A stretch of DNA of 64,000 bases from Palsa-1447 sp964414785 (lineage in GTDB: Bacteria; Verrucomicrobiota; Verrucomicrobiia; Opitutales; Opitutaceae). Numbering within the stretch: position 1 is the stretch's first letter; each line of letters opens with the position of its first letter. Positions 41,785-49,983 of the stretch are shown here, in pieces. Location: positions 62,001-126,000 of the forward strand of contig CAYPXZ010000005.1 in NCBI GenBank assembly GCA_964414785.1, written 5' to 3'. The notes beneath the pieces are model-generated. The model saw nothing but the letters and a program-made list of their open reading frames with translations, was not told the origin of the DNA and ran no database searches. The translations under genes and the position numbers were made by a program.

Positions 41785-42825
41785 ATGAGCGCCAAGATGA
41801 TGCGAGCGATTTCGAAGCTGAAGGCCGGGCCCGGGCTCGACCTGACGGAGGCGCCCGTGCCGGTGCCGGGACCGAACGACGTGCTCATACGTATCAAGAA
41901 GACCTCCATCTGCGGGACCGACGTCCACATCTATAACTGGGACGAATGGGCCCAGAAGACGATAAAGGCGCCGATGATCATCGGCCACGAGTTCGTGGGC
42001 GAGATCCACGAGGTGGGCTCCGCGGTCCAGAGGTTCCAGAAGGGCGACCTGGTCGACGGCGAGGGCCACATCGTGTGCGGCGTCTGCCGCAACTGCCTGG
42101 CCGGGCGCCGGCACCTGTGCAAGGACACGAAGGGCGTCGGGGTCAACCGCAACGGCGCCTTTGCCGAGTACCTGTGCATCCCGGCAACGAACGCGGTCCC
42201 CGTGGACCCCGCCATCCCGCTGGACGTGCTCTCCTGCTTCGACCCCCTCGGGAACGCGACCCACACGACCCTCCAGTTCGACCTCGTCGGGGAGGACGTC
42301 CTTGTCACGGGGGCGGGCCCGATCGGGTGCATGGCCGCCGCGATCGCCAAGCACTGCGGGGCCCGCAAGATCGTCGTCACCGACGTGAACCCCGACCGGC
42401 TCGCCCTCGCCTCCAAGATGGGAGCCACGCGCGTCGTCGACGTGTCCCGCGAGCGCCTCCCCGACGTCCAGGCGGAGCTAGGCATGAAGGAGGGATTCGA
42501 CGTGGGCCTGGAGATGTCCGGCAATCCCCGGGCGCTTAACGACATGATCGACAACATGGCGCACGGAGGCCGGATCGCGCTCCTGGGTATCATGCCCGCC
42601 TCGGCCGCCGTCGACTGGAACAAGGTCGTCTTCAACATGCTGACGATCCGCGGAATCTACGGCAGGGAGATGTATGACACCTGGTACAAGATGACGGCCA
42701 TGATCCAGAGCGGCCTGGACATCTCCCCGGTCATCACGCACCGCATGCCCTTCACGGACTTCCAGAGGGGCTTCGACCTCATGCGCTCCGGCAAGAGCGG
42801 CAAGATCGTGCTCAACTGGGATTGA
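41785..42825 (+). CDS. tdh: L-threonine 3-dehydrogenase
   Basis: The 346-residue zinc-dependent dehydrogenase oxidises threonine to 2-amino-3-ketobutyrate. SICGTDVHIYNWDEWA is the Tdh-specific catalytic-zinc segment, GHEFVGEI follows, and CGVCRNCLAGRRHLC holds the four structural-zinc cysteines. VTGAGPIGCMAAAIAK is the NAD-binding loop. ATG 41785 begins MSAKMMRAISKL; the ATG at 41797 is also possible, and an upstream extension to 41659 would overlap the dGTPase gene. kbl follows after 13 bases. Together they turn threonine plus CoA into glycine and acetyl-CoA, opposing the thrC branch encoded elsewhere in the window. Confidence 0.94.
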   Translation: MSAKMMRAISKLKAGPGLDLTEAPVPVPGPNDVLIRIKKTSICGTDVHIYNWDEWAQKTIKAPMIIGHEFVGEIHEVGSAVQRFQKGDLVDGEGHIVCGVCRNCLAGRRHLCKDTKGVGVNRNGAFAEYLCIPATNAVPVDPAIPLDVLSCFDPLGNATHTTLQFDLVGEDVLVTGAGPIGCMAAAIAKHCGARKIVVTDVNPDRLALASKMGATRVVDVSRERLPDVQAELGMKEGFDVGLEMSGNPRALNDMIDNMAHGGRIALLGIMPASAAVDWNKVVFNMLTIRGIYGREMYDTWYKMTAMIQSGLDISPVITHRMPFTDFQRGFDLMRSGKSGKIVLNWD

Positions 42826-42838
42826 GCCTTCCCGCCCC

Positions 42839-44029
42839 ATGCCCCCCTCCTACAAGGCGCACCTGCAGAAGGTACTCTCCGAAATCTCGTCGGCCGGGCT
42901 TTCGAAGCGGGAACGGATAATCTCTACGCCCCAGGGCGCGGACATCGCGGTCGCCGGCGGCGCCCGCGTGCTCAACTTCTGCGCCAACAACTACCTCGGC
43001 CTTGCGGACCACCCCGAGGTCGTGGCGGCGGCGCACGCGGCGCTCGACCGGTGGGGCTACGGCATGGCCTCCGTCCGGTTCATCTGCGGGACCCAGGAGA
43101 TCCACAAGGATCTGGAGACCCGGCTGAGCACGTTCCTCGGCACCGACGAGTCGATCCTGTATTCATCCTGCTTTGACGCCAACGGGGGCGTGTTTGAGAC
43201 CCTCCTCGGCGAGGAGGACGCCGTCATCAGCGATGAGCTCAACCACGCCTCGATCATCGACGGGATCCGCCTGTCGAAGGCGAAGCGCCTGAGGTACCGC
43301 AACAGCGACATGGCCGACCTTGCGGCCAAGCTCGATGAGGCGGCAAAGGCCGGCGCCCGCTTCAAGCTGATCGTCACCGACGGGGTCTTCTCGATGGACG
43401 GGGTCGTGGCGCCGCTGCGCGAGATCTGCGACCTCGCCGACCGGCACGATGCGATCGTGATGGTGGACGACAGCCACGGGGTCGGGTTCATGGGACCAAA
43501 CGGCCGCGGGACGCCCGAGCACTTCGGCGTGTCCTCCAGGGTCGACATCCTCACCGGCACGCTCGGAAAGGCCCTTGGAGGCGCCGCCGGAGGCTACGTG
43601 AGCGGCCGGCGCGAAATCATCGAGCTATTGCGCCAGCGCTCGCGCCCCTACCTGTTCTCGAACACCCTGCCCCCGGCGATCGCCGCCGCATCGATCGCCT
43701 CAATCGACCTCATCACGCGAAGCCCGGAGCTTCGCGAGCGCCTGCACTCGAACACCCGGTTCTTCCGCCAGGGCCTCGCCGACGCCGGCCTCTCAATAAA
43801 GCCCGGCACGCACCCCATCGTCCCGGTGATGCTCGGCGACGCCCAGCTCGCGCAGAGGTTCGCCGCCCGGATGCTCGAAAAGGGCGTCTATGTCGTCGGA
43901 TTCTTCTTCCCGGTCGTCGCGCAGGGGGCGGCCAGGATCCGCACGCAGGTGAGCGCCGCCCACTCGGAGGACAACCTTCGGACCGCCATCAGGGCGTTCG
44001 CCGAGACGCGGAAAGAGCTCGCCGGATAG
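42839..44029 (+). CDS. kbl: Glycine C-acetyltransferase (2-amino-3-ketobutyrate CoA ligase)
   Basis: The 396-residue PLP enzyme cleaves 2-amino-3-ketobutyrate with CoA to glycine and acetyl-CoA. It belongs to the alpha-oxoamine synthases. NFCANNYLGLADHPEV opens the fold, VMVDDSHGVGFMGPNGRGTPEH carries the PLP-binding Asp and His, and GTLGKALGGAAGG holds the Schiff-base lysine (Lys244). Length is exactly that of Kbl, shorter than the BioF or HemA relatives. It lies 13 bases after tdh in a two-gene threonine-catabolism operon and 30 bases before cdd, which may be read through. No Shine-Dalgarno sequence is seen. Confidence 0.94.
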   Translation: MPPSYKAHLQKVLSEISSAGLSKRERIISTPQGADIAVAGGARVLNFCANNYLGLADHPEVVAAAHAALDRWGYGMASVRFICGTQEIHKDLETRLSTFLGTDESILYSSCFDANGGVFETLLGEEDAVISDELNHASIIDGIRLSKAKRLRYRNSDMADLAAKLDEAAKAGARFKLIVTDGVFSMDGVVAPLREICDLADRHDAIVMVDDSHGVGFMGPNGRGTPEHFGVSSRVDILTGTLGKALGGAAGGYVSGRREIIELLRQRSRPYLFSNTLPPAIAAASIASIDLITRSPELRERLHSNTRFFRQGLADAGLSIKPGTHPIVPVMLGDAQLAQRFAARMLEKGVYVVGFFFPVVAQGAARIRTQVSAAHSEDNLRTAIRAFAETRKELAG

Positions 44030-44059
44030 CGCGTTTTCACGGCCAAATCAGGGAGCACC

Positions 44060-44470
44060 ATGACGAAGATCACCGACGCTGCCATCCGACGCCTGGAGAA
44101 GACCGCACGCGCGACCGGGTCGCGCGCCTACGCCCCGTATTCCCACTTCCCCGTGGGCGCCGCCGTCATCGGGGGCTCCGGAAAGGTCTTCTCGGGCTGC
44201 AATGTCGAGAACGCCGCCTTCGGGCTGTGCAACTGTGCCGAGCGGACCGCCATATTCTCCGCCATTGCCGCGGGAGAGCGATCGGTCAAGGCCGTGGCCA
44301 TCTACACGCCGACCGCGCTGCCGACGGCCCCCTGCGGCGCATGCCGCCAGGTCATCAACGAGTTTGGCCCCGAGGCCGTGGTGATCAGCGTCTGCGACTC
44401 GAAGAACAGGATAGAGACGACGCTCTCCGCGCTCCTGCCCGGAGCATTCGGGCCGGGCGACCTCGCCTAG
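44060..44470 (+). CDS. cdd: Cytidine deaminase
   Basis: The 136-residue enzyme deaminates cytidine and deoxycytidine. It has the homotetrameric-type layout: YAPYSHFPVGAAV, then GCNVENAAFGLCNCAERTAIFSA with the first zinc Cys and catalytic Glu (CAE), then PCGACRQVINEFG with the second pair of zinc cysteines. This is one of the few genes with a purine-rich ribosome site, GGGAG ending four bases before the ATG. It follows kbl by 30 bases and overlaps the convergent hisS stop by four bases. It serves pyrimidine salvage. Confidence 0.94.
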   Translation: MTKITDAAIRRLEKTARATGSRAYAPYSHFPVGAAVIGGSGKVFSGCNVENAAFGLCNCAERTAIFSAIAAGERSVKAVAIYTPTALPTAPCGACRQVINEFGPEAVVISVCDSKNRIETTLSALLPGAFGPGDLA

Positions 44471-45780
44471 CTGGCTCCGAAGAACGCGCGGACGGCGGCG
44501 CTCACCTCGCCCGCCGGGAATTCTCGCTCGGTGCGATCACCCAGGTCGCGCATCTTGACGACCCCCTTGGAGATCTCATCCGCGCCGTAGATCAGCGCGA
44601 TCTTGGCGCCGGAGTCCGCCGCAGCCTTGAACTGCTTGCCAAAGGCCAACTCGCGCATGGGATACTCGACCCTGTAGCCGGCGGAGCGAAGCGCGTGGAC
44701 GTCGGCAAAGGCGGCCCTGCGCTCGGCCTCGCCGCCAATCACGAAGTAAACGTCGGGAGCCTGGGAAATGACGGGCGAGAGCCCCCGTTCCTCCAATAGC
44801 AGGGCAAAGGTCATGTCGCCGATCGCGAAGCCCACGGCGGGAAGCTCATTTCCGCCGAGCTTTCCGACTAGGGTGTCGTAGCGGCCGCCGCCCGCAATGG
44901 CCCTGAGCTCGCCCTTGCGGTCGAACGCCTCGAAGACGAAGCCCGTGTAATAGGCGAGGCCGCGCACGACGCTCAGGTCGACCTGCACGTAGTCCCGCAG
45001 GCCCATCGCGCCAAGGCCCCCCAGGAGCTTGCGCCAGTCCCCGAGTCGGGCCTCGACGGCCGGCGCTGCGCCGGCGCCAAGGGCCTTCTCGAGCTCCTCA
45101 AACGAGCGAATGCCGAGGAAGGCGAGGACGCGCGCCTTCAAGTCGCCGTCAAGCGGGCCGAAGGCCTCCTCATAGCTCTTGAACGCGGAGTCGCCGTTTT
45201 TCTCGTATTTGTCCACGGCCCCCAGAAGGGCGCGGATGCGCGCATCATCAAGGCCCAGCGCCCCCAGGTAGTGGAACCACAGGTTCCGGTCGCTCAGCCT
45301 AACGCAGAAATCCTTGTCCGTGAGGCCGAAGGCGCGCATGCACTGGATAAGGAGCGCGACCAGCTCGATCTCTGCCTCCGGGCCCGCCTCTCCGAAGATG
45401 TCGGCGTTGAGCTGGAAGAAGCACCGCCCGCGGCCCTTCTGCATCCGCTCATAGCGGTAGAATTCAGCGATGCTGAACCACTTGATGGGCCGCTTGAGAG
45501 ATCCTGCGCGCTCCCCCACCAGCCGGCAGACGCTCGGCGTCATCTCCGGGCGCAAGGCGACCTCGCGCTTTCCCTTGTCTACAAAGCTAAAGAGTTGCGC
45601 CTCAATCTCATCGCCCGACTTGGCCTTGTAGAGGTCCAGGGGCTCCAAAATTGGCGTGTCGTATTCGACAAACCCAAACGCGCAGGCGGTCTGCCGCCAA
45701 ACGCGAAAGATGTGGTTTCGTTTCGCGAGATCATCCGGGTAGAAATCGCGAAACCCGGGCAGCGTCTGGAACATGGCCAT
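44467..45780 (-). CDS. hisS: Histidine--tRNA ligase
   Basis: The 437-residue class II synthetase charges tRNA-His. LPGFRDFYPDD opens the protein, EVALRPEMTPSVCRL is class-II motif 2-like region (RPE.T), FYRYERMQKGRGRCFFQLNADIFG is the ATP/histidine-binding block and GLAYYTGFVFEAFD and GGGRYDTLVGKLGGNELPAVGFAIG are the two histidine-specific motifs. A C-terminal anticodon-binding domain follows from about residue 335. It is convergent with cdd and lies 67 bases downstream of the HU-like gene, reading in the same direction. It could share the HU transcript. Confidence 0.95.
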   Translation of the reverse strand: MAMFQTLPGFRDFYPDDLAKRNHIFRVWRQTACAFGFVEYDTPILEPLDLYKAKSGDEIEAQLFSFVDKGKREVALRPEMTPSVCRLVGERAGSLKRPIKWFSIAEFYRYERMQKGRGRCFFQLNADIFGEAGPEAEIELVALLIQCMRAFGLTDKDFCVRLSDRNLWFHYLGALGLDDARIRALLGAVDKYEKNGDSAFKSYEEAFGPLDGDLKARVLAFLGIRSFEELEKALGAGAAPAVEARLGDWRKLLGGLGAMGLRDYVQVDLSVVRGLAYYTGFVFEAFDRKGELRAIAGGGRYDTLVGKLGGNELPAVGFAIGDMTFALLLEERGLSPVISQAPDVYFVIGGEAERRAAFADVHALRSAGYRVEYPMRELAFGKQFKAAADSGAKIALIYGADEISKGVVKMRDLGDRTEREFPAGEVSAAVRAFFGAS

Positions 45781-45847
45781 CAGGGACGGACACGTTGCAA
45801 GCCGCCCCTCATAGGGCGAACCAAAAGTGGGGCGACACTGCTCAGCC

Positions 45848-46159
45848 TCAGGTGAGGGTGGTCAGGTCGAGCTTTTTGAGCTGCTGTTTGAGGATCTTGC
45901 CCGCCTTGAACTTAACTACGGCCCTCTGGGGGATGATGACTTCGGCTTCGGGCTTGTTGGGATTGCGTCCGACACGCTGCTTCCGCACCTGAACTTCAAG
46001 CACGCCAAAGTTACGCAACTCAACATTGCGACCCTCTGACAGTGCTTTCTGTACGATGTCGAGGGTCTGTTGGACCGTGTCGACTATCTGCTTTTGCGGG
46101 AATCCAGCCTTGCGGTAGATCTCCAACACGATCTCGCGTTTTGTGAGGTTCGTGGACAT
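45848..46159 (-). CDS. HU/IHF-family DNA-bending protein
   Basis: The 103-residue protein is a histone-like factor. KREIVLEIYRKAGFPQKQIVDTVQQTLDIVQKAL forms the helical dimer base, and VELRNFGVLEVQVRKQRVGRNPNKP is the DNA-intercalating beta-arm with the conserved RNP tip. The C-terminal VVKFKAGKILKQQL closes the fold. The RNP turn and slightly long C-terminus resemble IHF subunits as much as HU, so the subunit type is not decided. A strong promoter (TTGACG) and a Shine-Dalgarno site AAAGGAA, six bases before the ATG, suit a highly expressed nucleoid protein. Confidence 0.93.
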   Translation of the reverse strand: MSTNLTKREIVLEIYRKAGFPQKQIVDTVQQTLDIVQKALSEGRNVELRNFGVLEVQVRKQRVGRNPNKPEAEVIIPQRAVVKFKAGKILKQQLKKLDLTTLT

Positions 46160-46198
46160 GAATTGTTCCTTTGGGTGTTTGCTTTACTGAAACGTCTT

Positions 46199-46228
46199 AA
46201 ATTATTCGTCTGGGATGAATTGCGTCAA
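46199..46228 (-). promoter_or_regulatory. Sigma-70 promoter of the HU/IHF-like gene
   Basis: On the minus strand TTGACG (46228-46223) is followed after 17-18 bases by ATAATT/TAATTT (46205-46199). It lies about 40 bases before the ATG. The match to consensus is good and the region is AT-rich compared with its surroundings. Confidence 0.65.
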
Positions 46229-46248
46229 TACTTATCACCATAGCAATC

Positions 46249-46947
46249 GTGCCTGACCCCTCCGCCGTAAAATCCATGTTTGGGCGCATCGCCCACCGCT
46301 ATGACCTGGCCAACCGGGTTTTGAGCTGCGGAATCGACATTTACTGGCGAATTCGGCTGGTTTCGGCCGTCCGGGACACCCACCCAAAGGACGTCCTGGA
46401 CCTTGCGACGGGCAGCGGCGACGTGGCGTTTGCGCTGGCCCGCGGATTGTCACCGGGAGTCTGCATTCTCGGAGTGGATTTCTGCGCGCCCATGCTCGTG
46501 GAGGCCGAGGCAAAGAGGGCCCTGATAAAGGGTTCCGGGGCGCGGGTTGAGTTCAAACAGGGCGACGCTCTTGCGCTTCCCCTTCCCGACGGTGGATTTG
46601 ACGCGGTCACGATCGCTTTTGGGTTAAGAAACATGGCCGATCGCCCAAAATGCCTGTCCGAAATCAGGCGGGTCCTCCGGCCGGGGGGGCGGCTTTTCGT
46701 GCTGGAATTCTCCCAGCCGTGGCGCCCCGTGCGCCCCTTTTACTCGTTTCACCTGCGACACGTCGTGCCGAGGCTGGCGGGCCTTTTGACCGGGGACCGC
46801 GGCGCCTACGAGTACCTTGGCGACTCAATCGGCGGGTTTCCCGGCCGCGCGGGACTTTCCGCGGAGATCCTCGGGGCGGGCTTTGCCTCCGTCACGTCCT
46901 TCGGGATGACGATGGGGATCGTCGCCCTCCACGAGGCGCAGCGCTAG
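46249..46947 (+). CDS. ubiE: Demethylmenaquinone/ubiquinone methyltransferase
   Basis: The 232-residue SAM-dependent C-methyltransferase completes menaquinone (or ubiquinone) synthesis. It begins at a GTG. MFGRIAHRYDLANRVLSCGID is the diagnostic N-terminal motif. DVLDLATGSGDVAFALARG is the SAM-binding loop. DAVTIAFGLRNMADRPKCLSEIRRVLRPGG is the second family signature. In a bacterium of this type menaquinone (menG function) is the likelier product, but quinone type cannot be read from the sequence. It is divergent from the HU-like gene across 89 bases and ends 8 bases from the convergent Fe-S carrier gene. Confidence 0.92.
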   Translation: MPDPSAVKSMFGRIAHRYDLANRVLSCGIDIYWRIRLVSAVRDTHPKDVLDLATGSGDVAFALARGLSPGVCILGVDFCAPMLVEAEAKRALIKGSGARVEFKQGDALALPLPDGGFDAVTIAFGLRNMADRPKCLSEIRRVLRPGGRLFVLEFSQPWRPVRPFYSFHLRHVVPRLAGLLTGDRGAYEYLGDSIGGFPGRAGLSAEILGAGFASVTSFGMTMGIVALHEAQR

Positions 46948-46955
46948 CCGGGTCT

Positions 46956-47273
46956 TTAGTTGAACGACTTGCCGCACCCGCACGTCGTGTGGGCGTTCGG
47001 GTTCTTTATCTCGAAGCCCTTGCCGTGCAGGCCGTCATCAAAGTCGATTGTCGTGCCGTCCAAGTGCGCCAGGCTCTTGGGGTCCACGACGATCGCGACT
47101 CCCTCGCTCTCAAACGCCGCATCGTCCGGCTTCGCGGCGTCAAACGACATCCCGTACTGCATCCCCGAGCAGCCGCCCGTCTCGATGAACAGGCGCAGGT
47201 TGCGCTCCGGCGCAGCCGCCTCGCCACGCATCGTCCGGACCTGATTGGCTGCACGCGCCGTGAGTTGGATCAT
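46956..47273 (-). CDS. A-type iron-sulfur cluster carrier (IscA/ErpA/HesB family)
   Basis: The 105-residue protein matches A-type Fe-S carriers, which receive clusters from a scaffold and hand them to apoproteins. IETGGCSGMQYGMSFD carries the first cysteine and THTTCGCGKSFN the C-terminal CGC pair; these are the three cluster ligands. GEAAAPERNLRLFI is the usual segment before them. No isc or suf genes are adjacent, so it is a stand-alone carrier like ErpA. It is convergent with ubiE and divergent from the protein kinase gene. Confidence 0.92.
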   Translation of the reverse strand: MIQLTARAANQVRTMRGEAAAPERNLRLFIETGGCSGMQYGMSFDAAKPDDAAFESEGVAIVVDPKSLAHLDGTTIDFDDGLHGKGFEIKNPNAHTTCGCGKSFN

Positions 47274-47413
47274 GAACTCACCGTAGGAGGGCCCAAACCC
47301 TTGTCAAATGGAGCGCTCCCGGGTGACGCAAACCCGCCTGTAGCAGATATCGGGCCGAAATTAAGGAAAGTTCACTTGCAAGGCCGGAAGACCGGCGCTT
47401 CGATCTCCAAGCG

Positions 47414-48427
47414 GTGCCAATCAGCCACATCCTCAACGATATCAACTACGAGATGGTCCGGCAGCTCGCTGAGGGCGGAATGGGCGTCGTCTATGAGGCG
47501 CACCAGCTCGGCGCAGGGCAGTTCCGGAAGACGGTCGCCGTGAAGCTGATCCGGGAGGAGTACTCGGCCATCCCCGAGTTCCAGAAGAACTTCATCGGAG
47601 AGGCCCGCCTCGTGGCCGACCTGATCCACACGAACATCGTGCAGACCTACCACCTGGGCCAGATCGGCGGGCAGTACTTCATGGTGATGGAGTACGTGGG
47701 CGGTCAGAACCTCGAGCAGTTCCTCGAGAAGCACCGCACGCTCGGCCGGGACGTGCCGGTCGACCTTGCGGCCTTCATCGTGTCGCGCGTGGCCCGCGGC
47801 CTCACCTACGCCCACCAGAAGCGCGACCGCCAGGGCAATCACCTCAACATCGTCCACCGCGACATCGGCCCCAAGAACATCCTCATGGGCTACGAGGGCG
47901 ATGTTAAGCTCACGGACTTCGGCATAGCGAAGGCGCTAAACCTCATGTACAACGAGGAGGGCAAGGTGATTGCCGGCAAGGACGAGTACCTCTCCCCGGA
48001 GCAGGCGAGCTACGCCGTGACCGACGCCCGCGCCGACCTCTTCCCTCTCGGGATCGTGCTCACGGAAATCCTCCTCGGGCGAAACATCTTCCGCAACGTC
48101 GACCGCAGCCAGTCGCGCCGCAACATCCTGACGATGCCGATCCCGCGCTTCCAGACGCTGCGCCCCGAGATCGACGAGCGCCTCGAGGCGATCATCCAGA
48201 GGGCGCTCAAGCGCGACCGCGACCAGCGCTACCAGTCGGCGGCGGAGATGCTCAACGACCTCGAGGTCTACCTTTACAGCCACGGCTACGGCCCCACCAA
48301 CGAAAAGCTCGGCACCTACCTCAGGGACCTTTTCGGAATCAACGATCCCCAGCCCCCCAGCGTGCGCACCGCGCACCCCCACACCCCCGCCCCGCTTTCT
48401 TCCCTACCCCGCCCGCCGGAACCATGA
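47414..48427 (+). CDS. Hanks-type serine/threonine protein kinase, cytosolic
   Basis: The 337-residue protein holds a complete bacterial eukaryotic-like kinase domain. The glycine loop is EGGMGVVYE (residues 20-28), the ATP lysine Lys44 lies in VAVKLI, the catalytic loop is HRDIGPKN with Asp150, and the magnesium motif DFG starts at Asp168. YLSPEQ stands at the APE position. In the catalytic loop the usual lysine after HRD-x is replaced by Gly152, a change toward the HRDVSP-type loops of some bacterial kinases. No membrane helix or sensor domain follows; the C-terminal 50 residues are Pro-rich. It starts at a GTG and lies 22 bases upstream of rpoN, probably in one operon. Confidence 0.88.
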   Translation: MPISHILNDINYEMVRQLAEGGMGVVYEAHQLGAGQFRKTVAVKLIREEYSAIPEFQKNFIGEARLVADLIHTNIVQTYHLGQIGGQYFMVMEYVGGQNLEQFLEKHRTLGRDVPVDLAAFIVSRVARGLTYAHQKRDRQGNHLNIVHRDIGPKNILMGYEGDVKLTDFGIAKALNLMYNEEGKVIAGKDEYLSPEQASYAVTDARADLFPLGIVLTEILLGRNIFRNVDRSQSRRNILTMPIPRFQTLRPEIDERLEAIIQRALKRDRDQRYQSAAEMLNDLEVYLYSHGYGPTNEKLGTYLRDLFGINDPQPPSVRTAHPHTPAPLSSLPRPPEP

Positions 48428-48449
48428 GGCAAGGACCGCCTCAAAGCCG

Positions 48450-49952
48450 ATGAGCTCCGGAGGATTCAGCCAGGACCTACGCCAGCGGCAGACGCAGTCC
48501 CTCGTACTCGCGCCCCAGCTGCGCCAGTCGCTGAAGATCCTGCAGGTGGCGGCCCTCGACCTGCGCTCCGTGATCCAGGAGGAGCTCCAGAGCAATCCCA
48601 CGCTCGAGGAGCTGCCCATGGAGGGCATGAGCGCCGAGAAGCCCGAGGCGGACTCGGGTGAGACGGACGCAAACGGCGACGATGCGGCGGCGAGCGCGGA
48701 CGGAACCCCCGAGCCCGCCACCGAGCAGAAGCGCGAGGAAATGGATTTCTCGAAGGAGTTCGAGATCCTCGGCAAGATCGACGACGACTGGCGCGACTAC
48801 ATGGCGAGCGCCGGGGGCGCCTCGTCCTACTCCGCCGAGGATGCGGAGCGCCGCCAGCACTTCTTCGACTCGGTGGCTACGGAGACCTCGCTCCAGGAGC
48901 ACCTGATGAGGCAGGCCGAGATGACGGACCTCTCGCCCAAGGCGATGGCCGCGATGCAGCACCTTGTCGGCAGCCTCGACGACCGCGGCTTCCTCGCGGC
49001 CAAGGTCTCCGACGTCGCGCTCCAGACGGACCTTCCCCTTGAGTCGGTCCAGGAGGCCGTCGCGGCGCTGAAGACCTTCGACCCCCCGGGCATCGGCTCG
49101 GAGAGCCTCCAGGAATGCCTCCTCGCCCAGCTTGTCGCAAAGGGGCGGCGGGACTCGCTCGCCTCGAGGATACTCAGGGACTACTTCGAGCTCCTGACCC
49201 GCCGGCGCATCCCCGAGATCTCGCGCAAGTTGGGAGCCGCCTCGGACGACGTCCAGAGCGCCATCGAGGAGATCGGCAAGCTCGATCCCGCCCCCGGCAG
49301 GCAGTTCGCGGACGACCAGAACCGGGTCGTCGTGCCGGACGTCGTGGTCGAGCACGACGGCAACGAGTGGAAGATCCACCTCAACAACGACTACATCCCC
49401 AGGCTCAGGCTCTCCAGCACCTACAGGGACATGATCGCCAAGGGATCCCTCTCAAAGGGCGAGCGCGACTACCTGAAGGACCGCATGAGGTCCGGCAAGT
49501 TCCTGATCGACTCCATCGAGCAGCGCCAGAGGACGATCGAGCGGATCACCCGCGAGATCCTCAACGCCCAGATGCCCTTCTTTGAGCATGGAGTCGCGCA
49601 GCTCAAGCCGCTCACGATGACCCAGATCGCGGACGTCGTCGGCGTGCACGAGACGACCGTGAGCCGTGCCATCGCCAACAAGTACATCCGCACCCCGCAC
49701 GGCATCTTCGAGTTCAAGTATTTTTTCACGCCGGGCTACCAGAACGACAGCGGGGCCTCGGTCTCCAACACGAGCGTGAAGGAGATGATCGCCGACCTTG
49801 TGGCCGGGGAGGACAAGGCAGGGCCCTTCAGCGACCAGGAGCTCGTCAGCAAGCTCCAGGAGAAGGGCATCAACATCGCCCGGCGCACGGTGGCCAAATA
49901 CCGCGAGGAGCTCGGCATTCTGCCGAGCAACCTGCGGCGCGACTACAAGTAG
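48450..49952 (+). CDS. rpoN: RNA polymerase sigma-54 factor
   Basis: The 500-residue sigma factor directs transcription that needs enhancer-binding ATPases. Region I at the N-terminus is Gln/Leu-rich (LRQRQTQSLVLAPQLRQSLKILQ), region II is acidic, and the core-binding region follows from about residue 120. The helix-turn-helix KPLTMTQIADVVGVHETTVSRAI and the RpoN box ARRTVAKYRE (residues 477-486), which reads the -24 element, are intact. It follows the protein kinase by 22 bases. No ptsN, hpf or lptB, the usual rpoN neighbours of proteobacteria, are present. Confidence 0.95.
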   Translation: MSSGGFSQDLRQRQTQSLVLAPQLRQSLKILQVAALDLRSVIQEELQSNPTLEELPMEGMSAEKPEADSGETDANGDDAAASADGTPEPATEQKREEMDFSKEFEILGKIDDDWRDYMASAGGASSYSAEDAERRQHFFDSVATETSLQEHLMRQAEMTDLSPKAMAAMQHLVGSLDDRGFLAAKVSDVALQTDLPLESVQEAVAALKTFDPPGIGSESLQECLLAQLVAKGRRDSLASRILRDYFELLTRRRIPEISRKLGAASDDVQSAIEEIGKLDPAPGRQFADDQNRVVVPDVVVEHDGNEWKIHLNNDYIPRLRLSSTYRDMIAKGSLSKGERDYLKDRMRSGKFLIDSIEQRQRTIERITREILNAQMPFFEHGVAQLKPLTMTQIADVVGVHETTVSRAIANKYIRTPHGIFEFKYFFTPGYQNDSGASVSNTSVKEMIADLVAGEDKAGPFSDQELVSKLQEKGINIARRTVAKYREELGILPSNLRRDYK

Positions 49953-49983
49953 CCCCAGGGGGGCCCCGGCACCCGCCCCGGGG

